This document shows, one piece after another, positions 41,239 through 49,113 of a stretch of 64,000 nucleotides of DNA. The stretch comes from [Lactobacillus] timonensis (GTDB taxonomy: Bacteria; Bacillota; Bacilli; Lactobacillales; Lactobacillaceae): contig NZ_LT964761.1 of the NCBI RefSeq assembly GCF_900240275.1, positions 639,069 through 703,068 of the forward strand, in the 5' to 3' direction. Each line of letters starts with the position of its first letter. The first letter of the stretch is position 1. The notes beneath the pieces are model-generated. The model was given only the letters and a program-made list of their open reading frames with translations. It had not been told where the DNA came from and made no database searches. A program made the translations under genes and the position numbers.

Positions 41239-42555
41239 TTACTCGCCTCCTATTACAATGACCCGACCAGGCGGATTCGTCACCGACAGTTCATTCTGCT
41301 TTGTTGTTAGCAACCAGACCACGCGATGGTAGCCGTGGTCGTGGATAGCCTGTTCTCCCCAGCCATCAGTCATAATTAAAATCAATGATTTTTTACTTGT
41401 CCGCTGACTGTTTAAATAGTCAAAGATCGATTGGAAGCTCGTTCCGCCGCCACCACTACGCCGGTAGTCGACTAGGCGCCCGCCAGTCAATTCCTGCTTG
41501 CCTTCCTGATGGACATCCGCATCGAATGGCAGGATGGTCACAGTTAACGAGCGAGACCGGGCAATGAAGTTCACCTGGTCTAGCAACCGGACAATCTCAT
41601 CATCACTCATCGATCCCGAATTGTCGACAAAGACCAGCAGGCGGGTAACGTAGCGGGTGATTTTTCCCGGCAACTCCATGCGGTACGGTTGACGACGGTT
41701 GAAACGAGCTCGCGAATTTGTTGCCCCGTGAGGAACCGTCCCTAGCCACAAGCTGAGTTGACGAATCCAGCGTGGTCGGGAATGACGGCGGTTAACATTT
41801 AACTGTCGTTCGATCATTCCAGGAACCAGCCCCCGTTGCTTTGCCGGTGTTTTCTGCCAAGCAGCGGTCAATAATCGTTGTAAGTGGGCGGTCTTCTGTA
41901 ACCGCAAGCGTCCCGCGTCTGCTCCTTCAGCTAACCAGCCACGGTGACTATCCCCTGGTATTTGAGGCCTGCCAGGAAAGGAATGAGAGTGTCCGTTGGG
42001 GGAGCCCTCCCCACTAAGTAATTGACCAGTTTTTCGTAAATGTCCATTCAAATCAACATGGTTTTTTCTGATAATCTGCAGATAATCAGCCGAGTCTAAC
42101 CCGCTCTTCACTTGTCGGTGAATAAGCTTACGTAGGTCGGTTAGCGTTGCCGTCCCCCCTGGCACCTGTGACAAGTACTGATTAACGGCAATGTCGCATG
42201 CAAATTTAACGTTAGCTTGGTCCGCCGCAGTTGAATAACGCAACGGGTGTCGCCAAATCACGTGCAGTGCTTCATGCTTAAGGAGGGCTACCAACTGGTC
42301 AGGAGTGGCTTCCGTCAAAGCAGTGGGATGAACCATTAAAATCAGGGAACTTTCCTTCCAGTCCAGTGCCAATGCTCCAGGCGAGTTGACCGTCACTTCC
42401 TTAGGCAGCGCCAGGAGAACTTCACCAACCAACCGCTGCTGCTTGAGGATGGCAACTACCCCCGCGGCAATGTAGCGGGTAGCCAGTCGTTGTCGTTGAT
42501 CAGGATCTTGACTGGCCGTTAATTGTTGAAAAAGCTGGCTTAACTGATCCATCAT
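41239..42555 (-). CDS. DUF2201/VWA-like putative metallopeptidase
   Basis: 438 residues. The N-terminal half is a putative metallopeptidase domain with 'LLKHEALHVIWRHPLRYS' (HExxH plus a third His, residues about 90-105); the C-terminal part is a von Willebrand A-like domain with the MIDAS motif 'LLVFVDNSGSMSDDEI' (D-x-S-x-S) near residue 300 and 'RSGGGGTSFQSIFDYL' as the second metal loop. The start ATG overlaps the stop of the AAA+ gene in an ATGA arrangement, showing translational coupling. In related systems MoxR-type AAA+ and VWA partners assemble or activate metal-dependent enzymes or complexes. Confidence 0.85.
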   Translation of the reverse strand: MMDQLSQLFQQLTASQDPDQRQRLATRYIAAGVVAILKQQRLVGEVLLALPKEVTVNSPGALALDWKESSLILMVHPTALTEATPDQLVALLKHEALHVIWRHPLRYSTAADQANVKFACDIAVNQYLSQVPGGTATLTDLRKLIHRQVKSGLDSADYLQIIRKNHVDLNGHLRKTGQLLSGEGSPNGHSHSFPGRPQIPGDSHRGWLAEGADAGRLRLQKTAHLQRLLTAAWQKTPAKQRGLVPGMIERQLNVNRRHSRPRWIRQLSLWLGTVPHGATNSRARFNRRQPYRMELPGKITRYVTRLLVFVDNSGSMSDDEIVRLLDQVNFIARSRSLTVTILPFDADVHQEGKQELTGGRLVDYRRSGGGGTSFQSIFDYLNSQRTSKKSLILIMTDGWGEQAIHDHGYHRVVWLLTTKQNELSVTNPPGRVIVIGGE

Positions 42556-43709
42556 TCGGCCCCGCGGTCAGCCCGTGTCGCAACGCGTGCTAACCAGTCA
42601 ACTAGCTTTGCCGCGTCTTCGCGGTTACTGGCAACTAGTTCTTCGGCAATCTGCTGGTGACTTTCCCCCACCGCTGTTGCTAAACTAAATTGGCCATCAG
42701 GGCTGAGTTGGCGAGCGTAATCCGAAAACAGGGCCGCATGATCCACAATGTTCCAGCGAGGATGGTTGTTTTGTTCCACCCACGACTTCATCACCGCCAA
42801 CTTAACAAACTCTGCCGCATCGGCAAACTGTTGAGGCCCTGTTGGTGAAAGGAGACCGTCAACCGTCAACTCCTGCCCCTGCTGTTTAACATACTCGGCA
42901 AATTCGACCCCCACTACCGAACCAAGGTCGCCACTGAAGACATCATCGACTAACTGCCGCCATTGTTCTTCCGGTAGTTTCAATAATTCTGTCAGGTTTT
43001 TTGACACCCGCTCCCAGGACCGGGGCGTTGGGTAGAGGTCATCCCCATGCTCCTGGGGAGCTAATTGCTGTGGATGTTTACGCAGGTACTGCTGGACTAA
43101 CGGCGCAATTCGTGGGCGATCCCCAATTCCCGCTGCCCAGTTTAACCAATCATCAAGCGATGGTTGCATTACCAAGCGGACAGTCCGGTCCTTGATTGCT
43201 GCATCACCAGCAGCCACCGCGTAGTCACTGTCAGCAAATTCTTCCATTGTACTATCAGGGTTCTCCGCAATGACCAAGTGAACCGACCCGGGAAGTTGCA
43301 GCGAATTAACCCGTCGTTGGAGAACTAGGTTCATCAACTCGCTTTGCACTGCCTGGGTTCCCCGGTTAAATTCATCGAGCAGCCAGATAATCGGCCGGTT
43401 GGGTTCTCTTTCGGCCTGGCGAATAATCCTGAGCAATGTTTCCGCATAACCATATTGAACATTCGCCAGTCGCCCATAGTGCTGAGTATCAACAAATGAG
43501 TCACTAGTCAGCGGCGGCACTGGAATGGCTAAGTCACCCTTTTCTACCAGGCTGACCACCGTCGTGAACATGGCCGCCCCCATTTGACGGGCGACATCGG
43601 TCACTAGAGCTGTCTTCCCCAGGCCAGCATCCCCAACAATATTAGGAACGTTTCCCGCCTTAATGACCGTTGGCACGGCCACCAGCAATTGCCGATAGGT
43701 TAACGCCAT
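42552..43709 (-). CDS. MoxR-type AAA+ ATPase
   Basis: 385 residues. Walker A 'NIVGDAGLGKTALVTDVARQ', Walker B 'PIIWLLDEFNRGTQAVQSEL' and the sensor region 'VHLVIAENPDSTMEEFADSD' place it in the MoxR/BchI AAA+ group; the C-terminal third is helical. It is expected to work as a hexameric chaperone with the VWA protein encoded next in the operon. ATG follows AAGGAGG. The natural target in lactobacilli is not known to me. Confidence 0.88.
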   Translation of the reverse strand: MALTYRQLLVAVPTVIKAGNVPNIVGDAGLGKTALVTDVARQMGAAMFTTVVSLVEKGDLAIPVPPLTSDSFVDTQHYGRLANVQYGYAETLLRIIRQAEREPNRPIIWLLDEFNRGTQAVQSELMNLVLQRRVNSLQLPGSVHLVIAENPDSTMEEFADSDYAVAAGDAAIKDRTVRLVMQPSLDDWLNWAAGIGDRPRIAPLVQQYLRKHPQQLAPQEHGDDLYPTPRSWERVSKNLTELLKLPEEQWRQLVDDVFSGDLGSVVGVEFAEYVKQQGQELTVDGLLSPTGPQQFADAAEFVKLAVMKSWVEQNNHPRWNIVDHAALFSDYARQLSPDGQFSLATAVGESHQQIAEELVASNREDAAKLVDWLARVATRADRGAE

Positions 43710-43724
43710 CTTTTTTCCTCCTTA

Positions 43725-44048
43725 TTATGCTTCATCCAAAATAACTAGCCCTTCATCAAGTACTGACTGGCTAACTGACACCGTCAAAAAACGCTGTAAC
43801 GGTGTCACTTGGTGACGGTTCTTAAAAGCCAGTGGTAATTCTTTTAAGATAACTACCATCATGTTATTTTCGGTCATCATCAGCTGTCCCGGTTGGTGAA
43901 AACGGCCCTTGGTGTGTTTGCCAGTCCGCCAGGTATGGATTTTTACCTGCCCTGCGGAATCCCTTTTCAGCCGATATCCGCCATTGCCATCATCTTCTAC
44001 TGGGATTCCCTCGTAACGGTGCGTTTCATATTTATCCTTCTTACTCAC
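43725..44048 (-). CDS. Hypothetical protein, first gene of the AAA/VWA operon
   Basis: 107 residues, basic and soluble, no family recognised. It starts at GTG 44046-44048 (MSKKDKYETHRYEG) eight bases after GGAGGG; the longer open frame upstream runs through a parS-like palindrome and the terminator of the preceding gene and is not coding. 'MMTENNMMVVILKELPLAFK' looks like a beta hairpin. It precedes the AAA+ gene by 15 bases. Confidence 0.62.
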   Translation of the reverse strand: MSKKDKYETHRYEGIPVEDDGNGGYRLKRDSAGQVKIHTWRTGKHTKGRFHQPGQLMMTENNMMVVILKELPLAFKNRHQVTPLQRFLTVSVSQSVLDEGLVILDEA

Positions 44049-44060
44049 TCGTCTTCCCTC

Positions 44061-44076
44061 CGTTTCACGTGAAACA
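44061..44076. promoter_or_regulatory. parS-like ParB-binding site
   Basis: CGTTTCACGTGAAACA contains the 14-bp perfect palindrome GTTTCACGTGAAAC and differs from the consensus parS TGTTTCACGTGAAACA only at the outermost base. The identical 16-mer occurs at 60597-60612. ParB binds such sites near the chromosome origin. Confidence 0.85.
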
Positions 44077-44108
44077 AAAAGCGCGGCATTCATCAATTGC
44101 GCCACGCT
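44076..44108 (-). terminator. Terminator of the gene at 44127
   Basis: AGCGTGGC and GCCGCGCT arms (one wobble) followed on the minus strand by TTTTTG, directly beside the parS-like site. Confidence 0.7.
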
Positions 44109-44126
44109 CATCAGTTATTTTCTTCA

Positions 44127-44747
44127 TTATTTAAGGTAAATCATATTAGATCCCGGAATTCTCAAAAGGGTGTGGGTAGTAGCAATCCGGCCACACCGGA
44201 TACCCAAGCCGTTGAGAAGAGTGTTTTTGTATCGCACCGTCATATCGGCCATGAAGGCATGCCCGGTTCGGTCGTTTTCCTTAGCCAGCTTCTTCCGGTT
44301 CCACGGATAAACAGCTGCCTGGGTGCTAATGAAGTGGTCAGAATCAGCAATTGAGCCATAACGGGAATTAGTCGTGTACTTAGTGTTTTTCGTCCAGTAA
44401 GTATATGACACTACCGGGTGTTTACCCATCTTGCTTCGGTTAGCCACAACGTAGTAGAAACCCTTCTTGGTACTCCCCAGTTGCAGGGCTGCATACTTTT
44501 CCGAAGTTGTCACTTCTCTACTATTATTAACGTCGACTTCCCGAAAAAAAGTCAGGTAGGTCATCGAGCCAAGCCATAGCAGAGCAATTATTGACAAGCT
44601 AACGTAGCGCCAAAACAGTTTACGACTGAAGCGTTGGTGTGTCTTGGCAATCAGCATCAATTGATGGTTACGAATGTATTTCACTGTAAAAATGCACATC
44701 GCGATTGCCCCGATCCAGAACAACCAACCTAACCAGTTCCAATTCAT
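44127..44747 (-). CDS. Membrane-anchored hypothetical protein (LVIS_2131-like?)
   Basis: 206 residues. Two N-terminal membrane segments ('WLGWLFWIGAIAMCIFTVKY' and 'VSLSIIALLWLGSMTYLTFF') precede an extracytoplasmic or cytoplasmic beta-rich domain ('AALQLGSTKKGFYYVVANRS', 'HPVVSYTYWTKNTKYT'). The arrangement is like the LVIS_2131 family of lactobacilli, but I am not sure. ATG 44747 follows ATAGGAG; the longer open frame to 44924 runs over the promoter region. Function unknown. Confidence 0.72.
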   Translation of the reverse strand: MNWNWLGWLFWIGAIAMCIFTVKYIRNHQLMLIAKTHQRFSRKLFWRYVSLSIIALLWLGSMTYLTFFREVDVNNSREVTTSEKYAALQLGSTKKGFYYVVANRSKMGKHPVVSYTYWTKNTKYTTNSRYGSIADSDHFISTQAAVYPWNRKKLAKENDRTGHAFMADMTVRYKNTLLNGLGIRCGRIATTHTLLRIPGSNMIYLK

Positions 44748-44908
44748 TTTCTGCACTCCTATCTGCTCTTGCTTAGTTTTTATTATGACATAACCAGCCC
44801 AAAAATGCCCCTCTTCTTTATAATAAAAAAGGGTGTCTTCGCCCTTTCTTGAAAAACAGCTTAATGATAGCATATATTTAAGGTAAATAACTAAAGGAAG
44901 TGCTGATA

Positions 44909-45436
44909 ATGTTTCAAAGTTCAAGTCGACGGGGATTTGACTGGTGGAGCCTTATTCTCGGTATATTACTACTAATCTTGTCATTCATGGTTTTAAGGAA
45001 TCCTGGTCAGGCACTCAGCCTGGTCACTCTCCTTGTTGCTTTCGGAACAATCATCAGGGGGATTTACGAACTTTGGTTTCGTCAAGGTGTCCGGACGCTG
45101 CTTGGCATCAAATCTGGCTGGTTAATCGTCATGGGAATTATCGACATCCTGGTTGGTTTCATCTTCATCTTTAACCGCAACCTGGGAGTGACCGTGATTG
45201 CTATCGTGTTTGCCATCTGGTTCTTATTTGACTCCATTGGTGATATCCGGGTTGCCGGCGTCTTCAAACAGTTTCATCGTGGTTACTACTGGTTCTTGAT
45301 CATCCTCTACATTTTACAGATCATCCTGGCCATTTTCATGCTACTAGTACCAGCCATTTCGGCGCTCTCCATTGTCTGGTTGATTGCCTTTTACCTGATG
45401 CTGACTGGTATCGCCAAGATTGTGCAAGCCTTTTAG
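44909..45436 (+). CDS. HdeD/DUF308-family membrane protein
   Basis: 175 residues with six membrane segments in three tandem DUF308-like pairs ('WWSLILGILLLILSFMVL', 'SGWLIVMGIIDILVGFIFIF', 'YYWFLIILYILQIILAIFML'). HdeD family members are linked to acid resistance. ATG 44909 is preceded by AAAGGAAG. It probably shares a transcript with the small gene at 45513. Confidence 0.85.
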   Translation: MFQSSSRRGFDWWSLILGILLLILSFMVLRNPGQALSLVTLLVAFGTIIRGIYELWFRQGVRTLLGIKSGWLIVMGIIDILVGFIFIFNRNLGVTVIAIVFAIWFLFDSIGDIRVAGVFKQFHRGYYWFLIILYILQIILAIFMLLVPAISALSIVWLIAFYLMLTGIAKIVQAF

Positions 45437-45512
45437 GCTAGACATTCTACCTTCTCCCGGCTACAATACAGGTGAATTTAAGCACGGACTAACGAAGGGG
45501 GACGTTTTGATA

Positions 45513-45707
45513 ATGGATCATCAACAAGATTTAGCTGCTAAACTCTTGGAATTCGAACGTCAAAAAGACATGACGGACACTGCAGTTGCCCTGGGAAGTC
45601 AACTTTCTGTTGAGCGTGTCCACGACATCAAATCACGTTCCACCCAGGTCACCGCAGAGGAAGCAGCAACGCTAGAACAGTTCATGCAGTCACAAGGCGA
45701 CAAGTAG
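45513..45707 (+). CDS. Small hypothetical protein (LBP_cg2779-like), 64 aa
   Basis: The protein (MDHQQDLAAKLLEFERQKDM...) has a helix-turn-helix-like pattern: a first helix, 'DTAVALGSQLSVERVHDIKS' and a last helix 'EEAATLEQFMQSQ'. The layout resembles short XRE-like lactobacillus proteins named LBP_cg2779. ATG 45513 follows AAGGGGG. A longer open frame upstream lacks a ribosome binding site. Confidence 0.7.
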   Translation: MDHQQDLAAKLLEFERQKDMTDTAVALGSQLSVERVHDIKSRSTQVTAEEAATLEQFMQSQGDK

Positions 45708-45728
45708 CAGCATGAGCTCAAATAAATC

Positions 45729-45764
45729 AACCGGCCATTAGTCTTCGGGTGCTGGCCGGTTTTC
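45729..45764 (+). terminator. Terminator
   Basis: AACCGGCCA/TGGCCGGTT stem with T-rich tail. Confidence 0.8.
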
Positions 45765-46038
45765 GTTTGCCCTTTTCGTAATCATTTTATAAAGCCTTTT
45801 CTTCTGTTGATAAAATTACTTGTCTTCATCATTACCTTTTCTTAAACTATTAGCGTTAATGTTTTTATTGCCGGAGATTAAGGGATATTTTCTTTTGATA
45901 AAATTCTTTGACCTCTGAAATAAATAATGCTAGTTTTTAGCTAGTTAAGTTTTTAATATTTCTTAATAAACGTTACCGATTTTTTATAACTTGGCTTAAC
46001 CAATGATTACGATAATCATCACTCAAGGGGGACTGACC
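45765..46038 (+). promoter_or_regulatory. AT-rich region upstream of the LysM autolysin
   Basis: 274 bases without a gene. It contains two similar stretches, TTTTCTTCTGTTGATAAAAT and TTTTCTTTTGATAAAATTC, about 90 bases apart, and many A/T runs typical of a strong or regulated cell-wall-gene promoter; no single -10/-35 pair is convincing. Confidence 0.4.
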
Positions 46039-48024
46039 ATGAAGGAACCAGAATACGATTCAAAGCTCCACTACAAAATGTACAAGAGTGGCCGGAAGTG
46101 GGTCGTTGCTGGTGTAACTGCACTGGCATTGTTAACTGCCGGCGGACACGTTGCACACGCTGACAGCAACCAAACAGACGGTAATCACGATGCTGACGCT
46201 AGCAAGGAAGCTAATGATACTAACAAGGACGAAACTACTCTGAAGTCCAGTGCCTCTGAAGGTAGTCAGCAAGCTGCTGTGAATAACAACGAACAGGAAA
46301 AGCAGGATCAAGCAACTGTAACCGACCAGCAGAAGAAGGAAGAAACTACTGTTGATCCGCAAAAGCAAGAAACTACTACCACTGACCAGCAAGCTGAACA
46401 ACAAAAGTCTGCTGCACAGGAACAACAGACTAACAACGTTACCACTGTTTCATTCCGTCAGGTCGCTAACCAGCAACCAGTGAAAGCTGCACAGCTTGCT
46501 GAAAGCAAGACTGCCGTTCAAGCGCGCCAGGCAGAACGGGCTTATGTTCAAGTTGCCGCTGCTCCAGAACAAGTCAACCTGAGTTCCCTGCACTTTAGCA
46601 ACAACCAACGGTGCCAAGACTTCATTCAAAGTGTTGCTCCTGGTGCTATCCAAGGCTGGAATAAGTATGGTGTTTTACCGTCAATCACCGTTGCCCAGGC
46701 AATCCTGGAAAGCGGCTGGGGATCTTCAACGCTGTCTACTCGTGCCCACAACCTCTTTGGGATCAAGGGTAGCTACAATGGCAACTACGTTAATATGCCA
46801 ACCCGTGAAGTATACAACGGCCAGTCAGTTTACATTAACGACAACTTCCGGGCTTACGCTAACAACTCGGAATCCGTTGAAGACCACGGTAATTTCCTTT
46901 ACGTCAACAGCCGTTACCGCAACTTGCTCGGCGACACCAACTACGTCAGCGTTGCCAACAAGTTACGTCAGGACGGCTACGCTACGGATCCGTCATACGC
47001 CCGCTTGCTGATTCAGCTGGTTCAAGAAAACGGTCTGACCCAACTTGACTCCGTTGCTTTCTCCGGACACCAAGTAATCATTAACAAGAACAACAACGGA
47101 ACGAGCGACAATACCTACAACCAGAGTGGTTCACAATACTACACCGTCCAATCTGGCGACACTCTGTCCGGGATTGCTAGTTCATACAACACCACGGTTA
47201 ACACCCTGGCGAACCTCAATGGCTTAAGTAACCCGAACATGATTTATGTTGGTCAACGGCTGCTGCTTCACGCCGGCTCTTCTAACACGTCCAGCAATAA
47301 TAATTCTGCTTCCCAGAACACGGCAACGGCTGGTGAAACATACACCGTTCAGTCTGGTGACACCCTGTCTGGTATTGCAGCTAAGTTTGGGACTAACTAC
47401 CAGTACCTGGCGAGCCTCAATCATTTAAGTAATCCTAACCAGATCTACGTGGGGCAAACTCTCCAGATCCGTGGTGGTTCCCAACCATCAGCTCCGGTTA
47501 ACCACAATAATAGCAACGGCACATACACCATTCAAGCTGGTGATACCTTGTCTGGCATTGCGGCTAAGTTTGGGACGAGCTACCAAGCACTGGCCCGCCT
47601 TAATAACATCAGTAACCCGAACATGATTGTTGTTGGCCAAACATTACGGATTAATGGCAGTGCTAGCGCCAACGTTTCGCAACCATCAACCAGTTACAGC
47701 AGTAATGGGACTTACACCGTTCAAGCGGGCGATACCCTGTCTGGTATTGCTGCCAAATACGGGACGAGCTACCAGGCAATTGCCAGTCAAAACGGCATCA
47801 GCAACCCAAACGCCATCTACGTCGGTCAAACACTGCGGATTGGCGGGACTAGCGTCTCTTATTCCAACAGTTCCTCCAGTATCCGCGGCGGTTACACGGT
47901 TAAGTCTGGAGACACCCTGTCTGGCATTGCGGCCCAGTATGGTTTAAACTGGCAGGCAATTGCTAACAAGAACGGATTGACTGCCCCTTACGTTATCTAC
48001 GTGGGACAACATTTAAGTCTCTAA
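46039..48024 (+). CDS. LysM-domain N-acetylglucosaminidase autolysin with KxYKxGKxW signal peptide
   Basis: 661-residue secreted wall hydrolase. The N-terminus '[20 protein letters not shown]' is a KxYKxGKxW-type signal peptide, cleaved after the hydrophobic stretch near 'VAHADS'. A low-complexity Gln/Asn/Thr-rich linker (about 40-175) follows. The GH73 glucosaminidase domain (about 180-330) has its catalytic Glu in '[16 protein letters not shown]' and '[13 protein letters not shown]'. Five LysM repeats (about 360-660), each starting '[13 protein letters not shown]' or close, bind peptidoglycan. ATG 46039 follows AAGGGGG. It cleaves the glycan backbone for cell separation. Confidence 0.94.
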   Translation: MKEPEYDSKLHYKMYKSGRKWVVAGVTALALLTAGGHVAHADSNQTDGNHDADASKEANDTNKDETTLKSSASEGSQQAAVNNNEQEKQDQATVTDQQKKEETTVDPQKQETTTTDQQAEQQKSAAQEQQTNNVTTVSFRQVANQQPVKAAQLAESKTAVQARQAERAYVQVAAAPEQVNLSSLHFSNNQRCQDFIQSVAPGAIQGWNKYGVLPSITVAQAILESGWGSSTLSTRAHNLFGIKGSYNGNYVNMPTREVYNGQSVYINDNFRAYANNSESVEDHGNFLYVNSRYRNLLGDTNYVSVANKLRQDGYATDPSYARLLIQLVQENGLTQLDSVAFSGHQVIINKNNNGTSDNTYNQSGSQYYTVQSGDTLSGIASSYNTTVNTLANLNGLSNPNMIYVGQRLLLHAGSSNTSSNNNSASQNTATAGETYTVQSGDTLSGIAAKFGTNYQYLASLNHLSNPNQIYVGQTLQIRGGSQPSAPVNHNNSNGTYTIQAGDTLSGIAAKFGTSYQALARLNNISNPNMIVVGQTLRINGSASANVSQPSTSYSSNGTYTVQAGDTLSGIAAKYGTSYQAIASQNGISNPNAIYVGQTLRIGGTSVSYSNSSSSIRGGYTVKSGDTLSGIAAQYGLNWQAIANKNGLTAPYVIYVGQHLSL

Positions 48025-48054
48025 TAAAAGTAAAAAGTCAATTCTCCAATTAAC

Positions 48055-48083
48055 AAAGGACGGGATTTGCTCCCGTCCTTTTC
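48055..48083 (+). terminator. Terminator of the autolysin gene
   Basis: AAAGGACGGG/CCCGTCCTTTT stem with 7-base loop. Confidence 0.85.
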
Positions 48084-48181
48084 GTGTAGCTAGCACTATT
48101 TTTCATCTGCTTCAAGACTTGTTTTTAAATAACAAAAAGCATAAGCTAAGATAAATTAAATCAAAGGGAGTAGGGATCGTC

Positions 48182-48487
48182 ATGAGAAATTTTCAGTCAG
48201 TCGATACAGAAGAGCTCAAGGCGATCAGCCAAGTGTTCAAGATGCTTGGCCACCCGAAACGACTCCGTTTATTATTCATGCTCTTACAGCATTCAATGAG
48301 CGTCTCCGAAATCAGCAAGGAGCTCAACTGGGAACAATCAGCAGTCTCCCACCAGCTCCAGCAACTCAGGCGTTGTAACTTAGTCGGTCATACTCGCAAG
48401 GGAAAGGTCGTTATGTACCACTTGAAAAACCCCCAGGCGATGACCTTGATTGCTGATATCATCAGTCATGCAGAACAATTAATATAA
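48182..48487 (+). CDS. ArsR-family winged-helix regulator
   Basis: 101 residues. 'ISQVFKMLGHPKRLRLLFML' and 'SVSEISKELNWEQSAVSHQL' with 'QQLRRCNLVGHTRKGKVVMY' form the ArsR/SmtB winged helix. The ELCVCDL-type metal-binding cysteines are absent from the recognition helix; single cysteines are elsewhere. It may therefore not sense metal or may do so differently. Own ribosome binding site AGGGAGTAGGG; alone on its strand and convergent with argR across a shared terminator. Confidence 0.85.
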   Translation: MRNFQSVDTEELKAISQVFKMLGHPKRLRLLFMLLQHSMSVSEISKELNWEQSAVSHQLQQLRRCNLVGHTRKGKVVMYHLKNPQAMTLIADIISHAEQLI

Positions 48488-48525
48488 GAAAAGGGCGGCT
48501 GGATCGCGTGTCCAGCCGCCCTTTG
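48488..48525. terminator. Bidirectional terminator
   Basis: AAAGGGCGGCTGG/CCAGCCGCCCTTT, a perfect 13-bp stem between the ArsR and ArgR genes. Confidence 0.85.
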
Positions 48526-48542
48526 TCTATTTCAGCTTCCAA

Positions 48543-49004
48543 TTAAAAGTCACGACGATGGTCATTAACCAACCGTTCTATCGCCTCAGCCGCCGCTGGC
48601 GAGTGACAGATAATGATTAAAGTATCGTTACCCGCGACCGTTCCCGCGATTTGCGGTAGCTTAGCATCATCAAAGAGTCCTGCTAGTACAGTTGCGTAAC
48701 TCGAATCAGGGGTTGTTTTCAAAACGTTAATAAACTGAACAGTAGAAATCTCTTCCACGTTATCATGAATGGCAGCGAATAATTCCTCATTCTGCCCCTG
48801 CCCTTCATTGCGTAATTGCGTGTACCGTGTTTGGCCATTGCTCGTTGCCTTAACAATGTTGAGTGCGTGGATATCCCGCGAAATGGTTGCCTGGGTAGCA
48901 CTAACCCCTTGTTCACTTAGGAGGGTCAACAACTGGTCCTGGGTAGAAACCGGCTGTTCTTGGATCAGGTGAAGAATTAATTTGCGGCGTGTTTTGCGGT
49001 CCAT
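48543..49004 (-). CDS. argR: Arginine repressor ArgR
   Basis: 153 residues, hexameric arginine-dependent regulator. The N-terminal winged helix carries 'VSATQATISRDIHALNIVKA' (the family signature), and the C-terminal oligomerisation and arginine domain carries 'IAGTVAGNDTLIIICHSPAA'. ATG 49004 follows AAGGAG. AT-rich repeats TATTAATACATTAATAC just upstream (49026-49048 region) may be ARG boxes for autoregulation. Relevant here because ornithine, the substrate of the decarboxylase at 37131, comes from the arginine deiminase route. Confidence 0.93.
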   Translation of the reverse strand: MDRKTRRKLILHLIQEQPVSTQDQLLTLLSEQGVSATQATISRDIHALNIVKATSNGQTRYTQLRNEGQGQNEELFAAIHDNVEEISTVQFINVLKTTPDSSYATVLAGLFDDAKLPQIAGTVAGNDTLIIICHSPAAAEAIERLVNDHRRDF

Positions 49005-49113
49005 TGCGCATACTCCTTATAATCAGTGGATATTAATACATTAATACTATACTCCATTCATGAAGCTTTTACCAGTTTCCTTCCAAGAGCAACTATTTCT
49101 GACGACCTCTTTG

